A DNA stretch of 64,000 bases, from the NCBI GenBank assembly GCA_013339765.2, contig CM023454.1, positions 56,326,826 to 56,390,825 of the forward strand, written 5' to 3'. Below are positions 46,961 to 58,180 of this stretch, in pieces. A model generated the notes under the pieces. That model was given only the letters and a program-made list of their open reading frames with translations, was not told where the DNA came from and ran no database searches. The stretch's first letter is position 1, and the number at the start of each line of letters is the position of its first letter. The position numbers and the translations under genes are program-made. The stretch comes from Haemaphysalis longicornis (lineage: Eukaryota; Arthropoda; Arachnida; Ixodida; Ixodidae).

Positions 46961-49900
46961 GAATTTTAAAAATTTTTGGGATTGATATTTTTAATAATAC
47001 TTGAAATGAAGATGTCGTTTCCTATTTTAAAAAAAATTGTTCCAACATATTTAGTTAATGAGTTGAAACTTAAGAAAAAGTGGGTGATAAACTGGTGGTG
47101 GTGTGTTAGCCACGATTCAAGAACGAAACATTTTAATGGTGCAACCTGAATTTAACTTGAATTCTTTTTTGCAAGCGTGTATGTGATCCACAAATAGGTA
47201 CAAAAACGCTAAGTGTTTAATAATGCTATCTGCATGCTTGCGTGCTTAACTATTCTCTTCCTGTTTCTATCGCGTGCGCTTACAGCTGTTAGTGATTATT
47301 CTGGGTACTTTACTTTTAAGATATTTCAATCCAAATAAACCACAGACTTCTTATAATTTCGAAATGGTGCGACTTACTATATACTGAAACAAATACACAC
47401 CAGGTAAGAGGTATTGTGGGTGAAAGTTTATTACATCCCGGATAGCAGCTTGTATCAATGTCCTCTTAAAGAAACAATAGAACAAAAAAGCACTACTTGT
47501 ATTTAAAATGTAAACGACACCTAATCATAATATAACAGTGGCGCTGATGTTCTAGGATTTTTTTCGCATTGAAGTAGATAATAAACATTTTTTCCTCAAA
47601 TCAGTGTTTTCTTCTGTGTCTGAATAAAGGCGTACGCATGTCTCTACACAGAATATTTTAGGAAACAAAGTGTATATAGACAATTTTGGAAAATGAGGGA
47701 CGGGCAGGTTTACCGGATTACGCGTAAAGACGAAACATAAAAAAAAATTGAGGATACGAAGTAGTTGTTCGAATAACATAGCAAAATACACTGGAAATCT
47801 GGGTTACCTACTCCGCCAACCTTCAAATTTTCGCATTCATTTATTCAATGTTTAGGTACAATGAATATACACTGGTTGTGTTGGGTAAGCTAGGTGCAGT
47901 TAATGCAGCGCCGAAATAATTACGGACCGTAGCATTTTCTAGACAGGGATAAAGCGTTCAGTGTGCTTCTGCACTGTGAGGATGAGCAGCGCAAGCCGCT
48001 TGCAGCAGGGAGTGCACAAGGAACAGCACGTGTGTTTGTAAGCTGCAAATCGAAGTACTATCTCGTCAATCAGCAGAGTGAAATTAGGCGAGACTCGATG
48101 TTTATTCTGACAAACATAAATGGGTCTGTACATTTTCCTCCCACATCATAGGCCATTTACGTTCTGTTTACTAACCAACTGAAACCGCTCTACAATAGAG
48201 GAGTGAAGCCAACGCGATGCCTAGCTGTAACGTACACGTTTATATCTTGGACCAAAAACCGACCTGTCATCCGTAAAAGCATGAAGTTGAGCTGCACATG
48301 CACGCCCTATACCTCCACCTCCTCCACATCCGTGCATGCTTAACAAGAAAACATCGTGTGTGCATGCTCGACCTTGAAACACTCTTGCAAAAATGCCGCA
48401 TCATAACTCTTTCTACCTGATAAAGAAATATAACATTACAATGCATTGCAAGTTGGCAAAGTGCTGTTCCCCCAGATGAATTCGAAGCCACTCTATAAAT
48501 TTGAACTTGAGGTGGCATCGGCGGCCGCTGCACGTTCTGCTGCGGCGGGGTTTCGTTGCCATCTGGCCCAATCGCGCATATGTACTCGTAGGTGCTCATT
48601 AAAATGCCGTTGTTTTTTCTCCGAGAGAACGACATGGGTACACGCAAAAGCATATTCAATGCGAACTGCTGCAAGGATTTCAGCGAGGATATCAGCCGAT
48701 TAAACGAGTTGTAAAAAGCCATCCATTGGGTCCAAGCATATAAAACCCGTGAGAGAGGGGTCGGCGGTGGTATTTTTTAAACGTTCCTGTTAGGAGCGTT
48801 CCTGCGCATCCAACCTTTCATTTGCTCAAGTTGCATATGCTCTTTGGACGCCTTAGGTATTGTGTAGGGTGTGTTTTTTCCCACCAGCGTAACTCTTCTG
48901 TTCGGGAAAATAAAACTTTTTTGATTCGAGCAGTATCACTGATGGCAACAAATAAACATAATTGGATTGAACTGTCCTTCTCCAGCTTTGCACGGGATTA
49001 CACTTTACTAAAGGACAGATTTGTCTTTTGTTAACTGATTATTTACATAGAGGACACTGTGAAAAGTTTTGTTAGGCACAAAACCCCTCAATCTATAGCC
49101 ATTCTATTCTTTCACATCTTAGAAGAACGATCTCAAGTTTGCATCAACTCTGCGCCTTTCATTTATACATGCGCTCTGGCAAGAAGTGTTTGTTCTCCTT
49201 GTTAAGTATTCCTCAACTTTTGAATCAATACATGTAAAAAAGGACACTCTACATACAGGTCAGTAAAAATAGAGACATTACTTGTAACTGAATCAGGTGA
49301 ACTGCCAAACTTTATTAAGTGTAGCGTTCCCATGTTGGTGGCGTAGGAAGAAAGTTCACTTTGCAGTTAACGGCACGAACAGTAAGGTTTTGCAAGGCAT
49401 GAAAAGTCTCAAAATGAAGCTGTCCTTGCCTTTCAAAACCTTAAAGGACATAACATTGCGCCAGCCATTTAGAGGTGTACTCTGGCAACAACTGCTCGTT
49501 ATTCTTGTAATCGTTGTACAAGTTTTAAACAAATATACGCAAAACAGAACCGTTTCCACACAGGCCATTAAAAGTTAACAGACATAATTATTTGCCCAAT
49601 CGAGCGAACTGGCAGCGATAAAAAACATAGCATTACCATGTTGGTGGCATAGGAAGCCACTTACTTTTGAATTCCAGGCCACAAAGCCGAAAAACAATGT
49701 GCCGCTGAATAGACATCTCTCTCTGGTTTCAGCATGTCCAGTGATGCCCATGCTTGAATAAGTGACACATAATGATATATGCTCGGAAAAAGTTCATTTG
49801 GTAAAACTTGATTCCAGATAATCAAAAAATCTAAAGCATAAGGGGCACAGGAAAAGGACTAGTACGGCGGCATTTCGTAGGATCATCCCTTTTAGTGTCT

Positions 49901-50092
49901 AAATCACATGTTGAACGTTTGCCAACACAAGTGGAAAATATTTCGCACTGCCAATAGTTAAGGAATAAAAGTTTCGTTACAGGAACACAATATTATCCCA
50001 TGTTAAAATGTATCATTCAATTGACATCAAAAAATGCAAGTATCAGACAAAGACTTTATTGAAGAGCAGCAGTAGTTCATAGAAGGTATCGA
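46961..50092. other. Mostly unassigned AT-rich stretch
   Basis: No mobile-element motif. One ATG-initiated ORF at 48267-48722 is listed separately. The phrase CCATGTTGGTGGCRTAGGAAG occurs at about 49331 and 49637, hinting at a worn repeat of about 305 bp period. Confidence 0.4.
48267..48722 (-). CDS. Hypothetical ATG-initiated ORF, 151 codons
   Basis: This is the longest ATG-started frame I found outside recognised repeats, ending in TGA. The N-terminal 40 residues are hydrophobic and basic. Residues about 52-76 are Pro/Gln-rich (ETPPQQNVQRPPMPPQVQIY), and the C-terminus has scattered Cys and Arg. There is no signal peptide or known domain. AT-rich surroundings make a 151-codon chance frame uncommon but not rare in 64 kb. 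No splice or promoter evidence strengthens it. Confidence 0.25.
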   Translation of the reverse strand: MAFYNSFNRLISSLKSLQQFALNMLLRVPMSFSRRKNNGILMSTYEYICAIGPDGNETPPQQNVQRPPMPPQVQIYRVASNSSGGTALCQLAMHCNVIFLYQVERVMMRHFCKSVSRSSMHTRCFLVKHARMWRRWRYRACMCSSTSCFYG

Positions 50093-50144
50093 CTACTTAT
50101 ATTGTATTGTTGCCCATATTTAGGCAACAATACAATATAAGTAG
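50093..50144. repeat. Perfect 22-bp hairpin, 8-nt loop
   Basis: Arms 50093-50114 and 50123-50144 are exact reverse complements (CTACTTATATTGTATTGTTG and CC, then loop CATATTTA). The arms are AT-rich. It is shorter than a typical animal pre-miRNA (about 60 nt) and perfectly paired, so a MITE tip or recent foldback insertion is as likely as a small-RNA source. Confidence 0.85.
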
Positions 50145-52737
50145 TGCAAACAGAAAACCACAAATATTACCGTATGCGAGCTCTCTCCGGTTGAGTAGTC
50201 ACAACAAACGGCCTGCAGCATACGTAGGTAGGTTCATCATAAATCACTGTGTGACTTATAATTTTTAAATAGGTAAAAAAATGGGCATAAAAGCTTTCTT
50301 TCTCGTTGAAAAGCTGAAGATGCCTCACCCACGCCGGTTCCAGTAAAACCTTAACATATAAAAGAAAACACTTGGCAATGTCGTCTTCCTTCACATGAAA
50401 TTGGAACTGTTGTGTCAGTCGTATGTAGAGTGCTTCAAACAAAAGTATTGTGCCGTAAAGATCAGCGTTGACGTAACCTTTCGATATTTGGGAAGGCACG
50501 ACAAAAACTCCTATTGCACTATAAATATCCTAGTCACGCTCGCAAACCCTACAAATAATGAGTGTAGTCAAGTCATGGTCCTTAAGATAGAATATGCCCC
50601 AATGCGGAATGTGATTTGGAAACGGTTTTTGTTTATTTGCCTACGCGAGCCTGAAGCCAAATGTGCGGCTGCTGTCGCATTGAAATTAAGAAAAGCCTAC
50701 TTTAAGCCTACCTTAGCCGAACCTGTGAAGAAGAAACAGCGACTTGCGGGCGGTATGCTCAGCGACCAGAGTAATGAACTTGCTCGGGCATAAAGAAAAG
50801 CGTCTAAACCCGCTCCCACGCAACCGGATGAAGCTAATCCCGCTGGCCTTAAGAGACACCCTGCAAATCCCACCGCTAGAGCCTCGGTCAAGCCAGCAGG
50901 AGCGTCCAAAAGATTGTAATATCACGATAAGCTCCCTACTGCCTCCACTGCCTCTAACCTTGCTACGGAAAATTGATACTATAGATGTGGCCAGACTAAC
51001 ATGTATTATTATTCTTCCGCCAGAAGAAGTTTGACGAGCTGGTCAATGAGGGCCGAAGACGCGACAATGTCACTCAAAATTGCTTTCAAGCTTTAGAAAA
51101 ATACAGCTCATGCCAGTGTTCTAACAGGGCAAGTTGCTGTCAACCGGGAATTTACCGGTGGCAACCATACAGTTTCTAACTAGGTTCGCTAGAGAGGAAA
51201 TCGCTCCTCGGAATTCTTCCAGTCTGCGGAGGGCATAGGAAAGGCACAGCTTCTGGCTTTGGTTTGATTTGATAATTCGATTCCTAAACGTCTTTTCAGA
51301 TTTCCTTTCTTCAACACACTTTAGCACGTTTATGAGCTACGAGGTAGCCGAAACGCTCCCGTTTCTGTGGTAGCCGTGAGGCCTGGCAACTGCGTGCTTA
51401 GTGAAAGAGCATGCAGCGCCTAATCGTACCTAACGTTGGTCATTCCATATTCGAAGGAAAGCATGTCTGAGCCGGTAATTTGTCGCCGGAAAAGTTGTAG
51501 CTAACGAAAAAAAGAAATCAAACGTACTGTGATGAAGACAAGACCCACAAAATCGGGCCGCCTGCGGCCATCCATATTTATGCTTCGGGCCCCCACTGTT
51601 TTACTCCACATTTTTGTTTTTCTTGAACGACGAACCAACTCGCTCAGCAACAAGTTTTGTTAAACTATTTCTGGCCGTCAGTGCACCGGTTCGCCGGAAA
51701 GACGAATTTTTCATAGTGATGCTAAAAAACATTTCCAAGCTCTTAATGCAACCTATTTCAAATGACGGTAAAATAAATAAAACACGAGTTTAATTACTTT
51801 CCCGCGAAATATCAACATTGTTGTTAGCTGCGAGATTGGTCCGCGAAATAGTAGGCAGAACTGTACCAGCAAAAAATGCTTTACTTCCTTTTCTAACCTC
51901 TGAAACAGGATGTTCTATTTTTCATTTGTATAATACCCTAGCATTCCTCGCGTTTTGGTGACATGGTGTTTCGCTATACGGCAACTAATAAGTTTTATTC
52001 TAATCCAATGGTGAAAATAAGGCGAGGGCATGGCATACTGGCGGCCTATGACGACACAATGACCTTGATGTGAGCAGCCTAGCATGTAACGCCAGATTGC
52101 TTTGTAGTGTATAGAGTAAGAATGTGTATTGTGGCAACAGCCGCGGCTACATTCGCGGTTGGCGGCGGTGCCGCGACTCCGGGCGTTTTACACCCGTTCG
52201 CACTGTGCTGATTCTCGTCAACCATCCGATAACGGTTCCACGGGCCATCTCCAACCACTGCGGAACTTGTGATAGAGGCATCGGTAGTTACGATGGCAAT
52301 CACCTTTGCTATAACCGTTATGAAAGGTGCTCGCCGTAGAGAGGAGGTGCCCTGGAGCGGTGCCGAGTATATCGCTTTGCGAGGAATGAAAACTATGGGG
52401 TGCGGGGGGGTAGATTTAAACTGCTTTGCTGTAACAATTCGCTACAATCCACGCTGGGAAGGTGTTTGAAAAGCAAAGCTGTAAACTACAACCACAACAA
52501 TTGGCCATTTGATGCCCTTTAATTCACACACGTGGTTATACTAAGAGAGAAATCAGAGATTCCTCCAGGCGTTAACTGGTATTGGTGCGAAAACGCGTCC
52601 TACCCCTTTTCAGCCGCTGAATAAAAACGCAACCGAATTCTAGCCAACTGGTTCACAATAACCTGCTTGTATTTCAAGATCCAATCTCCGTTTCAAAGAA
52701 ATGTTTTCTGGTACTTATATGGCTGCTCGCCCATTGC
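50145..52737. other. Unassigned region with weak coding-like patches
   Basis: 50640-50790 on plus reads a Lys/Ala-rich frame (PEAKCAAAVALKLRKAYFKP) that continues after a TAA with Pro/Ala/Lys-rich text to about 50915. It could be a decayed coding sequence, family unknown. 50167-50499 on minus is also open without a known domain. 52100-52400 is GC-richer with no recognisable motif. Confidence 0.35.
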
Positions 52738-52754
52738 TACTAGATAGTCTCTGA

Positions 52755-52962
52755 GCACGAGGTCGCGGGTTCGATTCCCGGCCGCGGCGGCCGCTTTTCT
52801 GATGGAGGCGAAAAGCAAAAACGCCCGTGTGTACGAGATTTCGGCGCACGATAAACATCCCCAGGTGGTCAAAATTAATCCGGAGCCCTCCACTACGGCG
52901 CGCCTCATCGCCTGCGTTGCGTCGGCGCGTTAAAACCCCCACAATCAATCACTCAATCAATG
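52755..52962 (+). mobile_element. SINE insertion, 5'-truncated, with 17-bp TSD
   Basis: The SINE begins GCACGAGGTCGCGGG, inside the tRNA-like head. It retains the B box (GGTTCGATTCC) but lacks the A box, and ends in a CAATCAATCACTCAATCAAT tail. A perfect 17-bp TSD, TACTAGATAGTCTCTGA, flanks it at 52738-52754 and 52963-52979, showing target-primed insertion. Body identity to the 26981 copy is high. Without an A box this copy probably cannot be transcribed by pol III on its own. Confidence 0.95.
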
Positions 52963-52979
52963 TACTAGATAGTCTCTGA

Positions 52980-54317
52980 CAGTAGTGAGCTGTGGAGGAA
53001 GGAAAGCAGAAGATATTTTTATCGTCTTTTGTCAGCCACGTTTTATTTATTCCATTGATGTAGATTGAGCTTTTAAATGATGAAATAGTAATAATGCATT
53101 TATAAAATTGTTTACGAAGGCATCCTGCATTGAAATGAAATATAGGGAGCGAGTTTTGTCTTACAGAGGAGTAAAGTTGAGATGGTCTTTTGAAGCTTCG
53201 TCCTTTAAAGATCGTCTTTTAAAGCTACAGGGTGATACTCGGAGAGTAGAAAGAGGGCCAGTATTCCCGAAGGCCCGAGATAGGTCGTTCCCGAGGTTCC
53301 AGCGGCTCGTGCTAACCAAGTAGTGATAGAGCAGCATCCGATAAACCTCAAGCGATACCACGCAATCGCGCGGAGCACGCTTAGCATTAACAGCGTGCCC
53401 AGTTGATGCAGTTCACCTTGAAAAAGCACAGCTTGCACAAACATCCGCGTGCAGCGCCGTTTAGAATCGAGTTGCAATATGCACTTCATTATGCGAAGTA
53501 GATAACCCAGCTATTCCTTTTAAATATCCGGCCTTGCCCCAGCCTTCTTTTTATGCTCCGCTCTGCGAACCGGCGTGGGGCGGCTCTGATCTTCTCGGTG
53601 TTCTGTTCTTCCAATGAAATCTGTTTGCTACTTGGTTTGAGGGTGGCTCCAGTACAGCTCAGCGCAAGCCCAAAACAAGTAAGCAAGCAAGGAGTTTCAC
53701 TGTAGCGAAAGGAACGCTCCCTTTTCCTGAATGTCAGACTAACCGGCTTTGTTAACGTGTGGACGGCGGGCGTAGTATGAGATATCGCCGATTTTTATCG
53801 TGTCATAAGCGTGTTTCACCATTTTACGAGTGCGTTTTAGACAATGCAGGTGTGTAATCTCTCGTAGATTGTGTTTTTCCTGTATGAATACCGCTTCTGT
53901 GGAAAAATCTGGGCGTCTCTGCCGCTCCTTTGGATGGACTAGAGCGAGCACCTAATTCGGACCGAACCCCCCTGTGACTGTGGCAGCATTTCACTGGCGG
54001 TGGCCTGGGGACGTATTTCTTCATTGTTTTCTGCTAAGCTTTGCTACCAGAGCATCTAATGCAAGTTACTTCGTGGCTGCGACGCTACCCAATCGGCGAT
54101 GTGGATCCATGGCAGCCATAGTTGTGTGGGGCTTCGGTGGCTACGCCGCGCCCACGAATGGGCTGGGTGCGTGTGATTGACACGAGAACTCGGAAGAGAC
54201 TCGGCAGAGATATACCACGGCCGAGTTGAACTCGTGCTCGTTGTGGCGGCTGCTGCGGCGTGCATCATGGTTCACGGCCGCCGTAGCAGGCATTCATCGA
54301 TGCTGACAGTTTTTCCT
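52980..54317. other. Unassigned; possible minus-strand promoter and ORF
   Basis: On minus, ATATTTAAAAGG (about 53517-53528) lies 30-40 bp upstream of an ATG at 53487-53489 that opens 94 codons to 53205 with no recognised domain. The pairing is suggestive but common by chance. Bases 53930-54310 are GC-rich and may be the 5' part of the Harbinger element that follows. Confidence 0.3.
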
Positions 54318-54600
54318 TTAGCGGACGAGGAATTTCAAGCACATTTTCGTCTCTCTAAAGTACTGTGTATTGGCTGTGCAGGAATCTGACACTCTACCGC
54401 CTTTGCGACGACTAGGCGGCTTTCGCTTCATAACTGCCGAGGAGCAAGAGTTGCGTGCGCAGCGGTTTTACGCGACATGGCACTTTCCCCGTAAGCGCTG
54501 GTAGCGACCGCACCAGCGAACGCTCTCAGTCGACGGTCAGGCGGTGTGTGCGCAATAGGATTACTTTAGACAATTTTTCGCCTTTTTTAAGCTGCTTAGC
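54318..54600 (+). pseudogene. PIF/Harbinger transposase N-terminal remnant
   Basis: Three blocks in different frames follow the order of HARBI1-like transposases. LADEEFQAHFRLSK (54318-54359) is the DDEFRxxFRLS motif. ITAEEQELRAQRFYAT (about 54430-54477) corresponds to EEQLLVALRFYATGS. SAGSDRTSERSQSTVRRCVR (about 54494-54556) is the helix-turn-helix with SQSTVSRCVR. The enzyme would cut and paste a DNA transposon, but the catalytic DDE part is absent and two frameshifts separate the blocks. Upstream GC-rich sequence from about 54100 may belong to it. Confidence 0.72.
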
Positions 54601-55105
54601 CGGACACGTCTTCCCCAGGTTCTACCATGCGTTTATCAGTCTGCAGCCATAGCGTACGCTTCAGTCGTGACCACGGTCGCTACCGCTCGATAGAATGGTT
54701 TCTTTTGAGTGGCCGTACGTACTTCCGTTATCGTCTGCTAGCGAAACTTTCCGATGTGGCGTTGCATGTCTGTGCGCTTCATTATTCGTGAGCGTGGCCG
54801 ATGATTTTCTAGAGTCGTTTCGTGTCACACCACTCTTGCGAAAACTTTACTCGCAGGATAGTATATAATAAACTGCGTGTGTCTGTTATTGGATCCGATC
54901 TTCACGCTTTTCAGCAGGATTTCGTCTAGCGTTTTTGTCGTCTTGATGGAAGCGGATCATGAAAATATTGTGAAGATAAGATTGAGACCGAAAGAAACAG
55001 CGTGATGCCAGAAGAAAATTGAAGGTACAGAGTCCATAAAAAAACGACTGTGGAAAGCTTCACCGAACAAGAGCTGTGAAGAGCAAAGTGAAATAAAGAA
55101 ACAAT
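54601..55105. other. Unassigned spacer
   Basis: No further Harbinger motif (DDE, HTH) or terminal inverted repeat was recognised after 54600, so the transposon's 3' end is not located. Confidence 0.35.
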
Positions 55106-55405
55106 TTGAAAGCCGTAGTGATTGCTATACTTTTTTTCGTAGCACATGGCCAAATGGGTACCTTACCTGCAATTGAGAGCTTTGAGGAAGTGACGGGGCT
55201 CCGTTTTGAAAATAAAAATTTTGAATTGGAAGATAAAAGTTGTACAACAATGCGTGACACGCGAACGTCATGGCACATGAGAATGACAGGTTCACACAAG
55301 CTGTGCAGGGCGACGAATATAGGGAGGCTGTGCTGTGTGCCAGTCTTCTTGCTGGCGAGTTCACTACGAAGTGAAACTGAAGAAACTGACGCAAACGCGG
55401 TATAG
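55106..55405 (+). pseudogene. Possible secreted-protein exon with lost start codon
   Basis: The open frame begins TTGAAAGCCGTAGTG, reading (L/M)KAVVIAILFFVAHGQ, a textbook signal peptide, if the TTG was once ATG. About 80 further residues follow with a few Cys before a TAG. No ATG lies upstream in frame before a TAA at 55094-55096. Ticks have many rapidly evolving secreted salivary families, but I cannot assign one. A chance hydrophobic frame is a serious alternative. Confidence 0.22.
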
Positions 55406-56699
55406 CCAGACAAGAAGCCCGTCGAATGCCAAAATGCATGCCGAAAGACAGAGAAATAAAAGCGAGGAAGAATACGCAAGGGCAATATTAATAAGGAATT
55501 TCCGCAAGTATATTTATCAGTTGCTAATAAGTATCGCAAGTAGAATGTATCAGTTGTCATTAGGAATCGCCAAGCTTTCGGCTTCAAATCACCTAAGCAA
55601 GCTGAAGTGGTTCTAGGAAATTTCGTATCTGAAAGCGGAGGGAGTGTTTCGGTAGCACAGAGCAGCAAGTACTTTGAATGTGGCGCGTTTCCGTCACTCG
55701 CTTTCTTTTTTTGTCAGTCGGCCTTAGTCACGTGATTGCATTGTCTGCCAGCGATGGCAGAAATGGGCCGAAACTGCTGCTTAGGATGGCAAATTTTAAA
55801 CAAAATGCCGATAAGAACGCCTAAAATAAAAAATAAATAAAATTTGTAGTGGAACACAGATTGGTAAAATAAAAGCGCGATAAAGTAATGTAGTTGGGTT
55901 TGCTTGCCCGCAGTAGCCAGCGCTGCAGCAGTGGAACGATAGACAGCAATGAAAAACACGCCACGCCTTAGTCACGCCTCCTTCGAACGCCCTGGACCTG
56001 GGTCTGGACCGATTACGTCACCCCAATAATTAGCAATTAGCATGAACTGCATTTTCGAAGAACTGGAAATCCGCCTCAAAATATTATCATTACGTTACGT
56101 GGGCATAGCTAGAGCTCATTGTTTCCAAAGTTTCGTTCAATCTCTGGCCTTCTGGAATGGCACATAAGGTCAAGTTATGTAAATTGTGAAATCGCTACAG
56201 TTTAGACAAATGTTGCGTTCGCAGATAGCTGCGCCTTTTTCTTCCTGTCGCATTTTGTCTAAAGAGACGGGTTAACAAACAGCTGGATCAGACAGGTTGA
56301 AATTTTCTAAAACTTTGAAATAAAGATCAGCTTCTAGAGGTTTTGCCCCCCCCCCCCCCCCACGACGTAGACACGCAGTAACGCTAATTCTATGTTCAGA
56401 GCATTGAAAAGGTTTTCACAATTGGGATTTCCTACCACGGGGATAGACCGGTGCACAGCTGTCAAAATAATAAATTCAGCTGGAACCTGCACCTGTTGCG
56501 GATATGTACTTTCCCGGAATTCACCTAACAGCGCGTCCAGAAGGCTTTCCCCACTATACCTCTATTACAATTCCTCGGCCACTGAGACGTGGTCATACGT
56601 GCAAGGAGATAGAGGTAGAAAGCTTTCTGCATATTAAACTCAGCTACAGCGCATAGAAGTTTTGCTTCAGCATAACTTCGGGAAGTCACATTACCTGTC
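55406..56699. other. Unassigned; contains a C16 homopolymer
   Basis: No gene is recognised. Bases 56346-56361 are sixteen C in a row. A minus-strand 202-codon frame over 55060-55668 begins with TTG and has no known domain. Confidence 0.4.
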
Positions 56700-56990
56700 G
56701 CTGCAGAACGTCCTAAACGTTTTTTGGCCGCTAACTTGCTCAGGTTTGTTCTCGCTAACCACAAAGGTTAGGTATATGTGCCGACATTTCTTGCTTTCGA
56801 CTTTCTTCTCTAGAGAGACGGGGTGGCACGCGGCCTGGGAAGACAGGTTAAAAGTTCCCGCAATATTGAAATCACCGATTTTAAAGCATATTAGTTCATC
56901 TGCCTGGGATGTTTTGCGTCTCCTAGGAAACCAGCGAACAATAACTAAGCGTAAGAAGAAAAACTGGACTAAGTTCAGTGTCCGCCTACG
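56700..56990 (-). pseudogene. Probable LINE endonuclease fragment
   Basis: The minus strand reads VIVRWFPRRRKTSQADELICFKIGDFNIAG. It contains a GDFN box at 56865-56876, preceded by an RPP-like segment at the distance found in APE-type LINE endonucleases. Downstream homology fades quickly. It lies in opposite orientation to the RT fragment at 57190, so the two are separate insertions. Confidence 0.45.
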
Positions 56991-57189
56991 CCTTGAAGAC
57001 AGCATTGCGAGTCTCTTCGAAGCGGTCCACAGAGCCTCGTAATTCTAATCGATTTACTAAACGTGTCAAACAACTAGGACCCAATCTGGGGTTTTGCAAT
57101 ATTTGCAGGTATTTGGAAATTTGAGCTATGCTTTCGCAGAGGTTACTCATGCGACGTATTACTGGCCGATTTTGGTGACGCCTCAGAAA

Positions 57190-58180
57190 TGTCTTGACGC
57201 TATCATTCAGGTTAACGCCAATTTTCTAGTTTTTTCTAATGTATTCGACAGTATTCCTTGCCACTGACTTCTACAGAAACTAAAACATCCTAATATTCAT
57301 TCTAAAGTTCTTGCATAAAGAACACCTTTTAATGTCACCCCGAACTCGGTTTACATCCATTATCACTGACATTTATTTTTCGTACCGGCAACATCTGTGG
57401 TGCCCCAGGGCAGTGTCCTCGGCCATTTACCCCGCAAATCACAATAATTACTTACCTAATGCCTAACATCTAGAGTAAGGCTTTTTGCCGATAATTGCGT
57501 GATAGCTTTTAGCATTTCAAATGATACGGACCACCAGGCTCTTCCGACTGATCATGGGACAATAAATCGAACGTGTTCTCATTGGAATATGAATCAACGT
57601 TTCTAAAGCGATGTGTGCGTCATTCACACGTTACTCAGCTAGAATTTCATCTACATATGAAATTAACAACACTACAGTTGAACAAGATCCTGCATTTTCA
57701 AAGAAACCTAACATGACATAACCAAAATTTTCAGACTCTCACATTTCCTGGTTAAACAATACATGTAATAAAAGAAACCTAAAGCAGGCATTATCACAGA
57801 ATATAAAACTTGCATACTTAACTGTGATCCACTCAAAAATTGATCTTACATCTGCCATGTGGGATCCATGTCAAGAATACTTTACTAAGATGTAGGATCC
57901 CTGGAAAACGGGCCTCTTTGTTTTATTTTTTCTTAGTATTCACGGTACGCAAGCGTCACAGCCCTAAAAAGTGCGCGTACTTGACTTCATTATCACTTCA
58001 CCGCGCACTTTCTGGCTTAAGGCTTTTTTTTTATAAATTGCTTCACCTGGGGCGTTTGCGCGATGACATTATTAACTTACAAGGTCTGCGTTTTTACGGT
58101 GCAGTCATTCTTTCAAATTTAGGCGTATCAAAGGCCGTTTGTTTACTTTCGCACAATCATTCATTCCACGCAAAATGATA
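57190..58180 (+). pseudogene. LINE RT C-terminal fragment (LINE-57k)
   Basis: Plus frames give SVVPQGSVLG (about 57397-57425), a catalytic box LFADNCVI (FADN, 57484-57495), then RNLKQALSQNIKLAYLTVIHSKIDLTSAMWDP (57778-57872). The C-terminal block is LSLHRALSGLRLFFYKLLH with a truncated ending near SFHAK. The second catalytic aspartate of FADD has become asparagine. Stops and shifts are frequent. It is an APE-type CR1/L2/Jockey-group relative without a 5' part or tail. Confidence 0.78.

Noticed and set aside
50093..50144. Rho-independent terminator from the perfect hairpin
   Set aside because: The context is eukaryotic, the stem is AT-rich and no U-run follows in the expected place.
55060..55668. 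202-codon minus frame
   Set aside because: Begins with TTG, has no recognisable domain, and overlaps other open frames in an ambiguous region.
56346..56361. C16 run as a biological signal
   Set aside because: A lone homopolymer of this length is most simply a slippage tract and its exact length is unreliable in sequencing.
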